From Marsupella aquatica (lineage: Eukaryota > Marchantiophyta): DNA of 64,000 nt. Under the pieces are notes generated by a model. The model was given only the letters and a program-made list of their open reading frames with translations, made no database searches and was not told where the DNA came from. The stretch is from contig OZ316897.1 of the NCBI GenBank assembly GCA_973895155.1, positions 18,910,001 to 18,974,000 of the forward strand, in the 5' to 3' direction. This document shows positions 33,076 through 43,970 of the stretch, piece after piece. The position numbers and the translations under genes are program-made. Numbering within the stretch: the stretch's first letter is position 1; each line of letters begins with the position of its first letter.

Positions 33076-34003
33076 AGCGCAAACTTGCACGGCAGCTTTT
33101 GATCTTGCTGTCTCCTAACCAAATTTCTTCCACTCCCTTCCACGATTAATCCTCCATTCCATGACCGATCTGCGCCTCAACAGCCAGGAAATTACAGAGC
33201 TGCACCAGATGTTGGTCCGCCCCCGATTTTCAGTTCCAGTTTAGGGATTCAACCCAACTCCTATTCAGACCACACGAATCACTGAGGGAAGAGCTTTCCA
33301 CAGCACCAAGCTTCCGCCCACTATAGCTCTTCGCCAAGCTTCCTTTCCGTTCGCGCTTTGCAGATGCACACCCACACTCCAAGCACCTAACAATCCAATT
33401 TGTCTCAAACTTAGCATTTTCTAATTTTTGGGGTCATGAATTCATGAAGCTTTCGCCCCTTCCACTTCAGGAATCCAGGAAGGTCGTAACCCTTCATGAA
33501 TTCATGAAAGGGAATCAAGTATCATTTTGAAAGAATCTAGTGAAAAGTCAAAATTTGGGCCAAAAATAACCAATACCATGGGTAATAGAAATACAAGAAA
33601 AAACCAAGAAAACCCCTAAAAACAGGGGTCATTGAAAACATTTTTGGTTGCAATTGAATAGTCTCCAAAAACCTCAAAGAAAACATGGGGTAAAAATGAC
33701 CAATGCATTACTGATACACTATCTTAAGAGTTTGGCATGAAAACATATGCTAAAAGTAAAAAATAAAATTATGAGAAGCCTCACAATATTTCAGGAGAAG
33801 ACTTCACAGGAATGAATTAACCAAGTTTGCAAGAACTCTAATGAGTATTAGAAACCTGAAAACATAAGTAAACTTGTGAGATTTGGAGAAATAATAAACT
33901 ATTTGTTCATGAAAGATTTCTTTCCTTGCCACTAATTCCTAATGAAGGGCGTGGCCCTTTATCTTATTTTATTGCTAATTAAGTTTTTGAGTTATTTCCA
34001 AAA
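33076..34003. other. Divergent intergenic region with palindromes
   Basis: TTCATGAATTCATGAA palindromes lie at 33,434 and 33,493, the second extended by CCC/GGG. The rest is AT-rich and without a gene. Confidence 0.5.
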
Positions 34004-34005
34004 TC

Positions 34006-34012
34006 TATAAAA
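34006..34012 (+). promoter_or_regulatory. TATA box of the transposase-like gene
   Basis: TATAAAA in the context TCTATAAAAGG lies 105 bp before the ATG at 34,111. That leaves room for a start site near 34,040 and a leader of about 70 bp. Confidence 0.55.
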
Positions 34013-36848
34013 GGGGCTTCGTATTCATGACTCTATCTCATTTCGATTTTTCAGTTTGAGTTCATTTGGTGTTCTAGGTGTTCCCTTGTGAGTTTTGTGC
34101 AATTTTTGAAATGGCAGCCTGTTATGAGTCAGACAATTATTCGGGTGGTATTTCGGATGATGTTTCCTTCCCGGATTGTCCTTGTCCTGTTACTTCTCCA
34201 GATGCTCCTAGTAAAACCACTATTTTGGAGATGCTTCCCCCAACTCCAATGAGTAAGTTGAAAGGAAAGGCTCTAAGTGTACCAAATATTCAGCAAAAAG
34301 TATTTGGTCCTTGTCTTAGTGAGCACTCTGACTCTTCGGACTCATTTGAGAGTACAAGTCCCCCTGGCCGTCAAGTATTATCGAATCCTTCTCAAAGGGG
34401 GGTTAAATTGGGTGTGCGTTCTGTAGGCCCTCAACATAGTGGAGAGCTGAAAAAGAGGACTCATGAATTCATGAAGGCCAGATCTGGAGATGTGCCAAAT
34501 ATGCCCAGTGAAAGCCCAAAAGTGGATTTTTGTGCACTCCGGGAAAGTCGTGGTGTGCAACATGCAACAATGAAAGAGAGTGAGTATTCTCGTCCTACAT
34601 CTTTCAGATTTCAAGAAGGAGTGAGAGCGGAAACAAGGAGGCCGCTTGGAACTGAGACTAATTCAAACAAGGAGAGGATCAATTTGAGAAGATCTCCAGG
34701 GAACTTTGATCGTTTGGCTGAGGTTGGAAGCGGATCTAAGTCGACATACAACAAGGGCAAGAAGAAGGTCTTTGAGGAGATTCCAAACAAGAGGCCAAGA
34801 GAGTCAACCGAACGTGGTTTCTTTGGGAATTCAGATCAAAATCGATCAAACTCACTCCTTTTGAGAGTGAAGGAAGAGCCATTGAGTCCTCAAGGGCCTG
34901 CTCGAGGGCGGGTGAGGAGGGGTTTGTCTGCATACCAACTTGATAAACTTGTGGATATATCTTCTTCAATCGAAGAATCTTCTTCTGAGAGTGATGGAGA
35001 GCTTGCAGAGAGAGAGTTATGATGGCTAATAAACGACCGTCAAATCTCAGCTTGTGTGAAACAAAGATGACAGAGGAGGATATCAAGAAGACAAATCGTA
35101 AGTACTGTTGTCAACGTCATTGTCTCCTGAGTCTTTCACCAAAACAAATTTGTGAAGCACGCTCCAAGTTTTTGAGGCAAAAATCTCAGGATCGATCTTT
35201 ATCTTTGCAGTGGCTCGTCAAGCAAGACGGAAATGAAGAGGGGAGGTCCAATGTCACATACATGATTGGACAAAGAGATGTGTGTAGGAAAGCTTTCAAG
35301 ATGGTCTTTTGTGTAGGAAATGAGAGATTGAATAGGATCAAGAAGCTAGGCAATCAAGATCTTGCTTATCCTAGACCGGCTGGTCGACCTCCATCTGTGA
35401 GAACATTGGTATTGAGTTCTTGGTTGAAGTCTTTTTTTGAGACTCGTGTGGAGACTCTACCAAATAAAGATGTTTCACATTTGCCTGATAATTATTCCAA
35501 ACTAGAAGTTTGGAAAATATATGATTCAAGCTATGTGATCACTGATGAGTCATCCAAAATATCATATCGGCAATTTTTGAAAGTATGGTCACAAGACTTT
35601 GGGCATGTGAAGATTCCTCATGTGAATCGTTTTAGTGCTTGTGCGGACTGTGAAGAATTCAAAATGATTCGAGACAAAGGAGTCTCAGAAACTGAAAAAT
35701 GTAAGTCATTTTCATTTTTGTTGTTTTGAACATGTCTTTGTATTAGATTTGTCAGGAAATCAATTGAGTAATGGGTAAACATTAGGAATGAATTTCAAGT
35801 TAACAACTTTGCTCTACCATGGATTGATTGCAGGGAGAGGAGAAATAATGTTACAAAAACATCGAGAACAACAATCGAAAGAGCAGAAAAACTAGCAAAG
35901 CATCGAAAGAAATGTTTCACAAACCCAGAAAAATATTTGGGAGTTGTGATTGATGGAATGGATCAAAAAAAGACTAGATTACCCCATTGGCCGCGTCCTC
36001 CAAAATCCGTTGATGAGTCCTGTTTAATCCAAATGCATGTGGTTGGTTATCTTCTTTTCCACGGAGCACTATTTTCTAGGGTGTTCCTTAATTATCCAGT
36101 TCTCCATAATGATGGAAATCTTACCATTACTATTTTACAAAGAGTATTCCTAGAATATCAAGAGAAGTATGGGGGCCTTCCACCAGTTTTTTACCTTCAG
36201 CTTGACAATACAAGTAGGGAAAACAAAAACAATTTACTTTTCACATATCTTCACATGCTGGTACAAAAAAAGGTATTTCAAAAAATCAAACTTGGATTCC
36301 TCTTAGTTGGACACACCCATGATCAAATAGATCAGATGTTTAGTAGGTTCTCAAAAAGGCTTGGAAGATTTAAGGCCTTTACCTATGATAGTTTATGTAA
36401 GATTATTCAAGAATCTTACCAACCCCAACCTGAAATTACCCTTTTAAATGAGACATATGATTTTTGAAAATTTGCTTTCTCAGAGCCTGCTTTGATCAGA
36501 GAAAGGATACGAAATGTTACGTTTCATCACCAATATAAAATTTATTTTGCTTGTGAAGATGATCAAGTTCCAACACAATGGGGGAAGAAATTTTCCACCG
36601 ACACGGTTTGGAAACCAGAAGGAGGTGTTAAATTGTTGAAAGAAGACATGCCACCAAAGGTGATTGGGTGCTCTGATGGGATGCCACTTATCAAGAAAGG
36701 AGACAAGAAATGAGATGACGAAAGGGCGGGAAATCAAGCTCATGTATCATCTTCAGGAAAAATGACGTTGTCCAAAATGGATGATTGTTTGAATGAAATT
36801 CAAAAAGGTATATTTTCAGCTCAGATATTATTCTCGGAAGAAGAAGTT

Positions 36849-36853
36849 GTTTG
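36849..36853. repeat. Target-site duplication, left (GTTTG)
   Basis: GTTTG directly before the 5' LTR is repeated directly after the 3' LTR (42,663-42,667). A 5-bp duplication is typical of copia integrases. Confidence 0.9.
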
Positions 36854-37034
36854 TGTTAAAACGGATGACCTAACCCTAGTTACCTAGCTTAACCCTAGTG
36901 TATAGGAGTTAAGGTAGTTACCATAACCGCCAACACTTGTACTATATATGGAGTGGTCTTTACTCCCTAACGTAATGAGAAGGTAGTGAGCTTGTTGGTG
37001 TATGAGTATCCAAGATTATGTTTGTTCCTTAATA
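36854..37034 (+). repeat. 5' LTR (181 bp)
   Basis: It begins TGTTAAAACGG and ends TTCCTTAATA, so the ends are TG...TA instead of the usual TG...CA. ACTATATATGG near 36,941 is a likely TATA box. Two differences from the 3' LTR: A/T at base 6 and T/C in GCTTG(T/C)TGG. Confidence 0.95.
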
Positions 37035-37050
37035 CGTTATCAGCACGACC
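37035..37050 (+). promoter_or_regulatory. Primer-binding-site region
   Basis: CGTTATCAGCACGACC follows the 5' LTR immediately. The TATCAG core is shared with the complement of the initiator Met-tRNA 3' end, but the rest does not match it well, so the primer tRNA is uncertain. Confidence 0.5.
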
Positions 37051-37416
37051 TCCCAACAGAGCTTTTACTTTCCGATGATTCAGAATGGCTATGGCTGCCC
37101 CTAAACATAGCTTCTGAATTATTTTAGCGAATAGTGGATTGCATGGTACAATTTCCTTTCGTTGTTTCCTCCAGAAACACTGACTCCCACACTCCAACAA
37201 CGGCTCGGGTGTAACATTGTGAGCGGTCAATCGAGACAACAATTCCAGGCTCGGATTGACGCAAACACGAATAGAGATTGAGAATTGACCAGGGAAGTTT
37301 CCCGATCACTTACACACATAGATTATAAGTTTAAAATCCAATACAGATTTCCATAGAATCTTTCCTATCTAGACTGTCCTAATTCCAATAGCCACCAATC
37401 AACGAAGCATAACACG

Positions 37417-38634
37417 ATGAATTCCATAGAGAAACTACAATTCAAGGCACTAGCAATCGATGGTGCAAATTATTTATCCTGGTCCTTGGATGTTGAGGCA
37501 TCCCTTTCATCCAAAGACCTCCAGGACGCGATACTAACTGATACTAGATTGACCCTACAGCAAAAAGCACGGGCCCTAGTATTCATTCAACACCACCTCG
37601 CCGAACCGCTAAAGATCCAATACTTAAATCAATTCAATCCACGAGTCCTATGGGAAGACCTGCAACTTAGGTTTGACCACATGCGCTTGGTCTCACTCCC
37701 CGCAGCTCGCCATGACTGGATTAATTTGCGGGTGCAGGATCACACGACTATCGCCAACTACAATGGCAAACTCTTCAGAATAACCTCCCAACTCGCGCTA
37801 TGCGGCCATCCGGTTGGAGACGATGAGCAAATTGAACGCACCCTCTCCACATTCGCCCCAGGAAACCTTCTCCTGGCAGCTCAGTACCGCAACATGGCAT
37901 TCACCAGATATTCAGAGCTCATTGCCCAAATGTTACTGGCCGAGAAGCACCAATTGCTGCTCCTTGAGAACGCCAAAACATGCCCACCTGGAACCGCTGC
38001 CCCCCCACCACAACCCGAAGCTAATTTCAACAGATCCAACGCAAGAGCAAGAGGACATGGACGAGGAAATTTTAGAGGGAGAGGCGGCAGAAATTCAGGT
38101 AGAGGCCGAAACCCAAGCCAAGGAGGGAGGGGATATGGCCGACCGGAAAGGGAAGGCCAGAATTCCAGAAACCAACCTCGCGGAGGCGCATATCGAGGAA
38201 GAGGCCGCAACGGAAACTGGGGCAGAGGATCAAATAACTGGAAAAGAGACAGAAGCAATCCAGTAGAATGCTTCAGGTGCGGCACCAAAGGGCATTTACA
38301 AAGAGACTGCAGGGCGCCCGCACATCTAGTGACACTATACAAACAAAGCCTGGAGATCCCAAGAAATGAAGCACACGGAAATTACATGGAGACCACAGAA
38401 GACATAGCAGCTTACATTCAAGACCCCGCGGCACCTGAGGTACACACCGCCCAATTGGGGTCACACCCATTACCACCGGACGATCACAACAACTGCATCG
38501 TCAACAACGGTACTTCTCACTCCATACTGCGCAATAAAGAATACTTTACCAGAATTACACCCTCACATAGGTCTATGACCACAATCACCAGATCCAACTA
38601 TATCGAAGGAGGCCATGGCCCCGCACACGTTTGA
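37417..38634 (+). CDS. Copia gag with RGG region, zinc knuckle and start of protease
   Basis: An ATG at 37,417 opens 405 codons. The N-terminal 190 residues resemble the UBN2-type gag of copia elements (NYLSWSLDVEASL, LWEDLQLRF). A long Arg/Gly-rich segment follows, then a CX2CX4HX4C zinc knuckle (CFRCGTKGHLQRDC, 38,269-38,310). Near the end CIVNNGTSHSIL stands where copia proteases have DSG(A/T)S, so the catalytic Asp is Asn here. The frame closes at TGA 38,632, a position that one C-to-T change from CGA would explain; related sequence continues in the same frame after it. Confidence 0.85.
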   Translation: MNSIEKLQFKALAIDGANYLSWSLDVEASLSSKDLQDAILTDTRLTLQQKARALVFIQHHLAEPLKIQYLNQFNPRVLWEDLQLRFDHMRLVSLPAARHDWINLRVQDHTTIANYNGKLFRITSQLALCGHPVGDDEQIERTLSTFAPGNLLLAAQYRNMAFTRYSELIAQMLLAEKHQLLLLENAKTCPPGTAAPPPQPEANFNRSNARARGHGRGNFRGRGGRNSGRGRNPSQGGRGYGRPEREGQNSRNQPRGGAYRGRGRNGNWGRGSNNWKRDRSNPVECFRCGTKGHLQRDCRAPAHLVTLYKQSLEIPRNEAHGNYMETTEDIAAYIQDPAAPEVHTAQLGSHPLPPDDHNNCIVNNGTSHSILRNKEYFTRITPSHRSMTTITRSNYIEGGHGPAHV

Positions 38635-39729
38635 TTCCCAAAAGGCACTAATATATATATAGATTCAGCCATTTATGTTCCCAGGGCCACCAGAAATCTC
38701 ATCAGTTTCCGAGACATACGTGCCAACAAATTCCACATACACACTGAAACTTGTAAAGACCAGGAAGTCCTCCACATCCTAGAAAACACTACATTAGGGC
38801 CCATAATCCGAGAGATCTTACCAATATTCCCACCAGGGTTATATATTACCCGCATTTATGCATTCCATACCGAAAGCACCACCCTGACTGCCACACAGCT
38901 ATGGCACAACCGCCTAGGACACCCTGGTACAAATATGTACCACAACATTCTAAAGGACACAGTTGGAATACCCCATGATGTGCACCCCTCAGCTGCTAGT
39001 AGACCATGTCTAGCCTGCTCCCAAGGAAAAATGGTGACCCGCCCATCACCATCTAAAACCATCTACACCATCCCACAATTCTTTGAAAGACTGCACGCAG
39101 ATGTTTGGGGGCCTATAGATCCGCCCTCTGGCCCCTTCCGTTACTTCTTCGTCATTATAGACGCTTCAACAAAGTGGTCTCAGGTCTCCCTGCTCTCCAC
39201 CAGGAACCTGGTGTTTTCCAGAATCCTGTCACACATACTCACTTTAAAACATCAATTCCCGGATAATCCAATTAAAACCCTCAGAGTCGATAATGCTGGG
39301 GAATTTACTTCCAAAACCTTTGACGATTTCTGTGAAACTGCAGGAATCATGACCGAGTATTCTGTACCCCATGTCCACTTTCAAAATGGAATAGCAGAGT
39401 CGGTCATTAAACGACTACAGATGGTGGCCAGACCACTATTGATGCAATCCAACTTACCATCCGCTGCCTGGGGGCATGCCATCCTTCACGCGGCAGCCCT
39501 ACTCCGATACAGACCATCCTCATTCAACACTAAGACTCCTCATTTTTTGGCCTACGGCTTGCCACCCAATATCTCACACTTAAGGACATTTGGCTGCCTG
39601 GTCTTAGTACCTATATTAGGCCCCAAACAAACTAAAATGGGCCCACAACGGCAGAAAGGCATCTATGTTGGCTTCGACTCCTCATCAATAATCAGATACC
39701 TGGAACCTCTAACATCAGACGTATTTTAA
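38635..39729 (+). CDS. Copia pol segment: GAG-pre-integrase and integrase core
   Basis: The frame is continuous with gag after the TGA and has LWHNRLGHP and CLACSQGK (the HHCC zinc-binding module). The catalytic D, D, E residues lie in ADVWGP, RVDNAGEF and GIAESVIKRL. It inserts the element's cDNA into host DNA. The frame closes at TAA 39,727, beyond the core but before reverse transcriptase. It belongs to one broken polyprotein and is unlikely to be translated alone. Confidence 0.85.
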   Translation, partial: FPKGTNIYIDSAIYVPRATRNLISFRDIRANKFHIHTETCKDQEVLHILENTTLGPIIREILPIFPPGLYITRIYAFHTESTTLTATQLWHNRLGHPGTNMYHNILKDTVGIPHDVHPSAASRPCLACSQGKMVTRPSPSKTIYTIPQFFERLHADVWGPIDPPSGPFRYFFVIIDASTKWSQVSLLSTRNLVFSRILSHILTLKHQFPDNPIKTLRVDNAGEFTSKTFDDFCETAGIMTEYSVPHVHFQNGIAESVIKRLQMVARPLLMQSNLPSAAWGHAILHAAALLRYRPSSFNTKTPHFLAYGLPPNISHLRTFGCLVLVPILGPKQTKMGPQRQKGIYVGFDSSSIIRYLEPLTSDVF

Positions 39730-39986
39730 GCTCATTTCCAGGACTGTACATTCTTTGAAACGGAATTCCCAGGACTCACTAACCAAGCAGGCATGGGTGC
39801 TATGAGCGGAAAAGAACTACAATGGCTTATAGCCCACCCACTTACCAACGACCACCAAACAAGAGAGGCGGACGAGGGAGTTCAACGGGTCTTATACTTA
39901 CAACAAATGTTGCTGAAACTCCCAGACGCATTCAATGATGCTGCCACTATCACTTGTTCGCATACTGAAGCAGCGAACACCCCAGC

Positions 39987-41364
39987 TTGAATCCAGCTAA
40001 CCAAGACACCGGCAACCGATACCGCTGCCAGAGCCAAGAGAGGTCGCCACCTGCCAGATCACTAACAGAGACACCATCACAGGTACATGCTGAGAATGAC
40101 AAAATTACAATCAATTACATGCACACTGGCAAGACACTGAAGCGCAACCAGCAGCAGGTAGACGATACATTTGCTTTTCAAATTTCAGAGGACATAACTA
40201 ATGATACACCAGACCCTATCACCGTTGCAGAGGCCCAATCCAGATCAGATTGGCCTCAATGGGAGATCGCTATTAACTCCGAACTAGACTCCCTCATAAA
40301 ACGAAAGGTCTTTGGGCCTATTATACCTGCACCCATAGGAACCCACCTCACAGGCTATAAATTCACCTTTGTCAGAAAACGCAATGCCAAAGGCGAAGTA
40401 ATCAGGCACAAAGCTCGCCTAGTGGCGAAGGGCTATACCCAGATCCCCGACCGGGACTTCGACCAAACGTACTCACCAGTCATGGATTCAATCACCTACA
40501 GATATCTTATCACATTTGCATTACAGAAGAAACTAGTCATGCATATACTTGATGTGATCACAGCCTATCTCTATGGTGTTCTGGACACCGTCCACCATAT
40601 ACATGAAGGCACCCCCGGAACTGATACAGAGATTAAAGTTCCACATTGAGGGGGAGAAAACTGGTACTAAAACCACAGGTCTACAACCTGGCGCACAGAA
40701 AATCCGCCCTGTAGGGGATTCCAATGCAATGACAAAGAAATCAGGACCTCCTGTCCCAAGACAGCACGACGTGCTTCACACACCTGAACAGAGGCATCTA
40801 ATTTCCTCACTGCCTCAGTCTGCTACACAGACGACTAAAAGAAAACCAGACCTTGCCGTCCAAGTGCTTCGGTCTATGTACGGCCTGAAGCAAAGTGGAC
40901 GCAACTAGTATCAACGGTTCAAAACTGAAATGCTCACATTGGATTTCGTCAACAACGACATTGCGCCCTGCTTATTTATTAAACAGGAACGAACCGAGTT
41001 CGTGATCATCACAATATATGTAGACGACATCAGCATTTTCAGCACACCAACCATCACAACAAAAACCATTGACATCCTGAAGCAGACCTTCGAGATGAGG
41101 GACATCGGAGCTCCCACTTATTGTTTAGGCCTGCAATTCAACTACTTACCAAACGGAATCCTCATCAACCAATCAACATATACAAAAAAGGTCCTACGAC
41201 AATTCAACATGGATTCTTGTCACCCGGCGAGCACCCCGATGGATCTAAGATTGTTAGACGCCAAGAAAGACACATTCAGAAGATGCACAGAAGCAGAACC
41301 GACATTAGGACCAGAGAAGCCCTACTTATCGGCCATTGGTGCACTCATGTACCTCGCCACATAG
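39987..41364 (+). pseudogene. Copia reverse transcriptase segment, broken
   Basis: WEIAINSELDSLIKRKVF, HKARLVAKGYTQ and DFDQTYSPV are the N-terminal reverse transcriptase motifs. The catalytic box is ITIYVDDISIF (YVDD kept). A frameshift near 40,585 moves the frame to IYMKAPPEL, and then a TAG at 40,906 replaces the Trp codon expected in SGRNWY. The frame ends at TAG 41,362 before SRPDISFAV. Copies cDNA from the element's RNA when intact. Confidence 0.85.
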
Positions 41365-42024
41365 TCTCGCCCCGACATCTCCTTCGCCGTAAACCTACTG
41401 GCCCGCCACAGTGCAACACCCACAATCCGCCACTGGAACGGCATCAAGCGTATCTTCCGCTACCTTCACGGCACCACCGACATGGGGCTGTTCTTCTCCA
41501 AGAAATCAGCAAATACACTGGCTGGATACGCTGACGCCAGGTATCTCTCAGACCCTGATGACTCGAAGTCCCAAACCGGGTATGTATTCCTCCAAGGGGG
41601 CACGGCATTATCATGGCAAAGCTGCAAACAAACACTTACAGCAACGTCCTCCAACCATGCGGAGATAATAGCGCTGTACAAAGCTACAAGGGAGTGCATA
41701 TGGCTCAGACATCTAATCAATCACATCTAGAAACACAGTGGCAGACAACTCATCGATAAACCAACGATCATCTATGAAGATAACCGCCCCTGCGTCGACC
41801 AAATCGCCAAAGGATTCATAAAAGGTGACCGCATTAAGCACATAGCCCCTAAATTCTTTTACACTCATGAGCAGCATGGCGAAAAAGTCGACGTGCAATG
41901 GATCCCGAGTAAAGATAAGAGAGCAGACTTATTCACTAAACCCCTTCCACCAGCGCTCCACCGCGAACACACACAGGGCATAGGAATGCGGAGTATGGCC
42001 ACTATACTCAAAGAAATCGACTAA
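41365..42024 (+). pseudogene. Copia RNase H segment, broken
   Basis: The frame continues from reverse transcriptase with RYLHGT, LAGYADARY, SKSQTGYVF and SWQSCKQ. A TAG at 41,728 follows, then EDNRPC, KHIAPKFFY and KADLFTK-like RADLFTKPL, ending at TAA 42,022. The Asp of GYADA and the Glu of EIIAL fit the RNase H active site. Confidence 0.85.
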
Positions 42025-42470
42025 GACCCACCCCGGAACGATATCGATCACTTCCCCATCCACGACGACTCGAGCTTCCACGATCGATGCAGACAACGGG
42101 CAACTCCAAAGCTCCACCATCGACTACGTGACATCGCGATTCAAACCACGCCGAATTCCACTGCGACAACTACGGACGAGACGTGACACTCAATTAGAAC
42201 ATCGACCTTGACTTAGGTCCTTCGTTGCTCTACAAACTCACTGTAGCACTCACGAGGAGTATACACTCCATATAACGAGTATTTTTTTTACTTTACATAG
42301 CGTACACCTTTTTTCAATGGCACCAACCATATCATAGTAGTGGCACTCTTTCCAGGAGTGAAGCCTGGTTTTAAGGAGACCATCCTAGTGTTGGGCCACA
42401 CAAAAAGGATTACAATTCTAGAGTTAGCTCCCTCACAATTGTGATTGTATGCAACATAGCCAGCATCCAA

Positions 42471-42481
42471 CCAAGGGGGAG
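42471..42481 (+). promoter_or_regulatory. Polypurine tract of the copia element
   Basis: AAGGGGGAG lies directly before the 3' LTR, where plus-strand cDNA synthesis is primed. The 450 bp between it and the pol stop hold no gene. Confidence 0.85.
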
Positions 42482-42662
42482 TGTTATAACGGATGACCTA
42501 ACCCTAGTTACCTAGCTTAACCCTAGTGTATAGGAGTTAAGGTAGTTACCATAACCGCCAACACTTGTACTATATATGGAGTGGTCTTTACTCCCTAACG
42601 TAATGAGAAGGTAGTGAGCTTGCTGGTGTATGAGTATCCAAGATTATGTTTGTTCCTTAATA
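42482..42662 (+). repeat. 3' LTR (181 bp)
   Basis: Identical to the 5' LTR at 179 of 181 positions and followed by the GTTTG target duplication. Confidence 0.95.
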
Positions 42663-43394
42663 GTTTGGTGGACTTCTTTTTTTGAGGAACAAAGAGAATT
42701 CAATCGATCTCTCTTGCTTGAAGAAAGACCTTTGATCTCTCCATTTGAATGGCCCAAGGCACAAGGGGATACAAATGTTGAAGCTCATCTCGGAGCTGAA
42801 CCTCTTACAACTATATTGAATGAGGAAGAAATTGAAGAGAGAGTGTACGGTCCAACTAGAGAAACTTATGTTGGTCCATATCGAAATCAAGAAAAGATAG
42901 ATGCAGAGAAGGAGAATATGGAAGGTGATTTTTCGGATTTGGAAATCAACACATTTATTTCTGTGGCCACAGAGAAGTCTGAATCATTTTGGGTGGCTAA
43001 AGTAGAAAAAATTGTTCTTCGCGATGAGGCTCACATCCCAAAGATTATCTCAGTTTTGTGGCATGCTGCAAAGAAAGGATCCGACCCTTGGAAAGGAAAA
43101 TATCTGCCAGAAGTGTTGAGTTACGAGAAGAAGAAAAGTGGACGAGGCAAGGGAACCTTGAAACCAGTTTGGTTTCGTCAAGACCTTGATCTGTCTTCAA
43201 CTACGGTCTTTGCATATAATTTTATGCTAACAAGGTCTGATACTCTTTACAAGAAAACAATAGATCGTATTAAAATACGACTCTCAGAATTTCTCAAGGA
43301 GGAGAAAGACCAAGAAGGTGAAGGTAGCATAGTTAGAAATTATGAACAAGAAACTTCAATGGAAGTTCCTCTAGAAATGAATGGTAGGAATTGA

Positions 43395-43970
43395 GATTTA
43401 CCAATCTTAGCAATTTTGTCAAACAAGAGTATTTGCAATTTATTATTGTTTGAGTTGGTGGCAAACCATAAATGTTGTGAATGATGAATTCATGAATTCA
43501 TGAATCATATTGAAAGAAGTTTGACATTTTGAGAATGTCCATCTTGTGGGCAGTCTTGTTTGAGAAATTCAGAAAACAAAATATTAACTAAAAGAGGTAC
43601 CTTCTAGAATCCCATATATATTTGAAAGCTTTTGATATACTCGTCATTCCCTTTGTGTGAATGATGGTTTTTCTTGGTAAATGAACCCTAGGATCCTACA
43701 AATTGCAAAATAATTCGGAAATCTTGACCCTCTTTTGAAAACTTTACATATTTGGGATGTCAATGAACTTTAGGGTGGTATTTCAAGGGTGAATTTGTTA
43801 TTGAGCCGATTGAATGTGTGCGAGTAATAAAGTGCAACATTGAAATATGTGGTATTTGCTTATTAAATGTTTCCCACAACCAGTTTTGTGATTTTGAGTA
43901 GTCAAAATGATGCCCTATTTTGTGTTTTTTTGCAAGTTTTGAGTTCTTGCCAAAAAAAGAGCTTGTTTTT
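43395..43970. other. 3' flank of the transposase-like gene, with palindrome
   Basis: Overlapping TTCATGAATTC/GAATTCATGAA palindromes at 43,485-43,507 match those on the 5' side. The rest is AT-rich and without a gene. It probably contains the right end of the proposed large element. Confidence 0.45.

Larger units (their letters stand above)
36854..42662 (+). mobile_element. Ty1/copia LTR retrotransposon, structurally complete, coding-defective
   Basis: The element is 5809 bp with 181-bp LTRs, a 5-bp target duplication, a primer-site region, gag, protease, integrase, reverse transcriptase and RNase H in copia order, and a polypurine tract. The LTRs differ at only two positions, so insertion was recent. 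Nevertheless the polyprotein frame contains at least five stops and a frameshift, and the protease active-site Asp is replaced. The copy was therefore probably moved by enzymes of another element. It landed inside the transposase-like gene. Confidence 0.95.
34111..43394 (+). pseudogene. DUF7869-type transposase-like gene, decayed and split by a copia element
   Basis: Frame 1 (34,111-35,022) encodes a Ser/Arg-rich, probably disordered region. Frame 2 (35,019-35,729) has a CCxxxC box (KYCCQRHCL), then RDVCRKAF, GRPPS and a CADCEEF motif, and ends at a perfect GTAAGT donor. After the acceptor at about 35,832 the frame resumes: VIDGMDQKKTRLPHW, YLQLDNTSRENKN and VGHTHDQIDQMF, matching the RNase H-like core of DUF7869 proteins found in eukaryotic transposons. 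Lesions are a shift near 35,880, TGA at 36,465 and TGA at 36,712. The copia element at 36,854 interrupts the frame; when it and one target copy are ignored the frame continues into 42,668-43,394 without a break. The C-terminal part is acidic and Lys-rich with no named domain. The protein probably acted on DNA; this is inferred. Confidence 0.7.

Noticed and set aside
32421-33149. Overlapping Gly-rich (minus) and Pro/Leu-rich (plus) frames
   Set aside because: Products of the repeat composition at 32,525-33,075.
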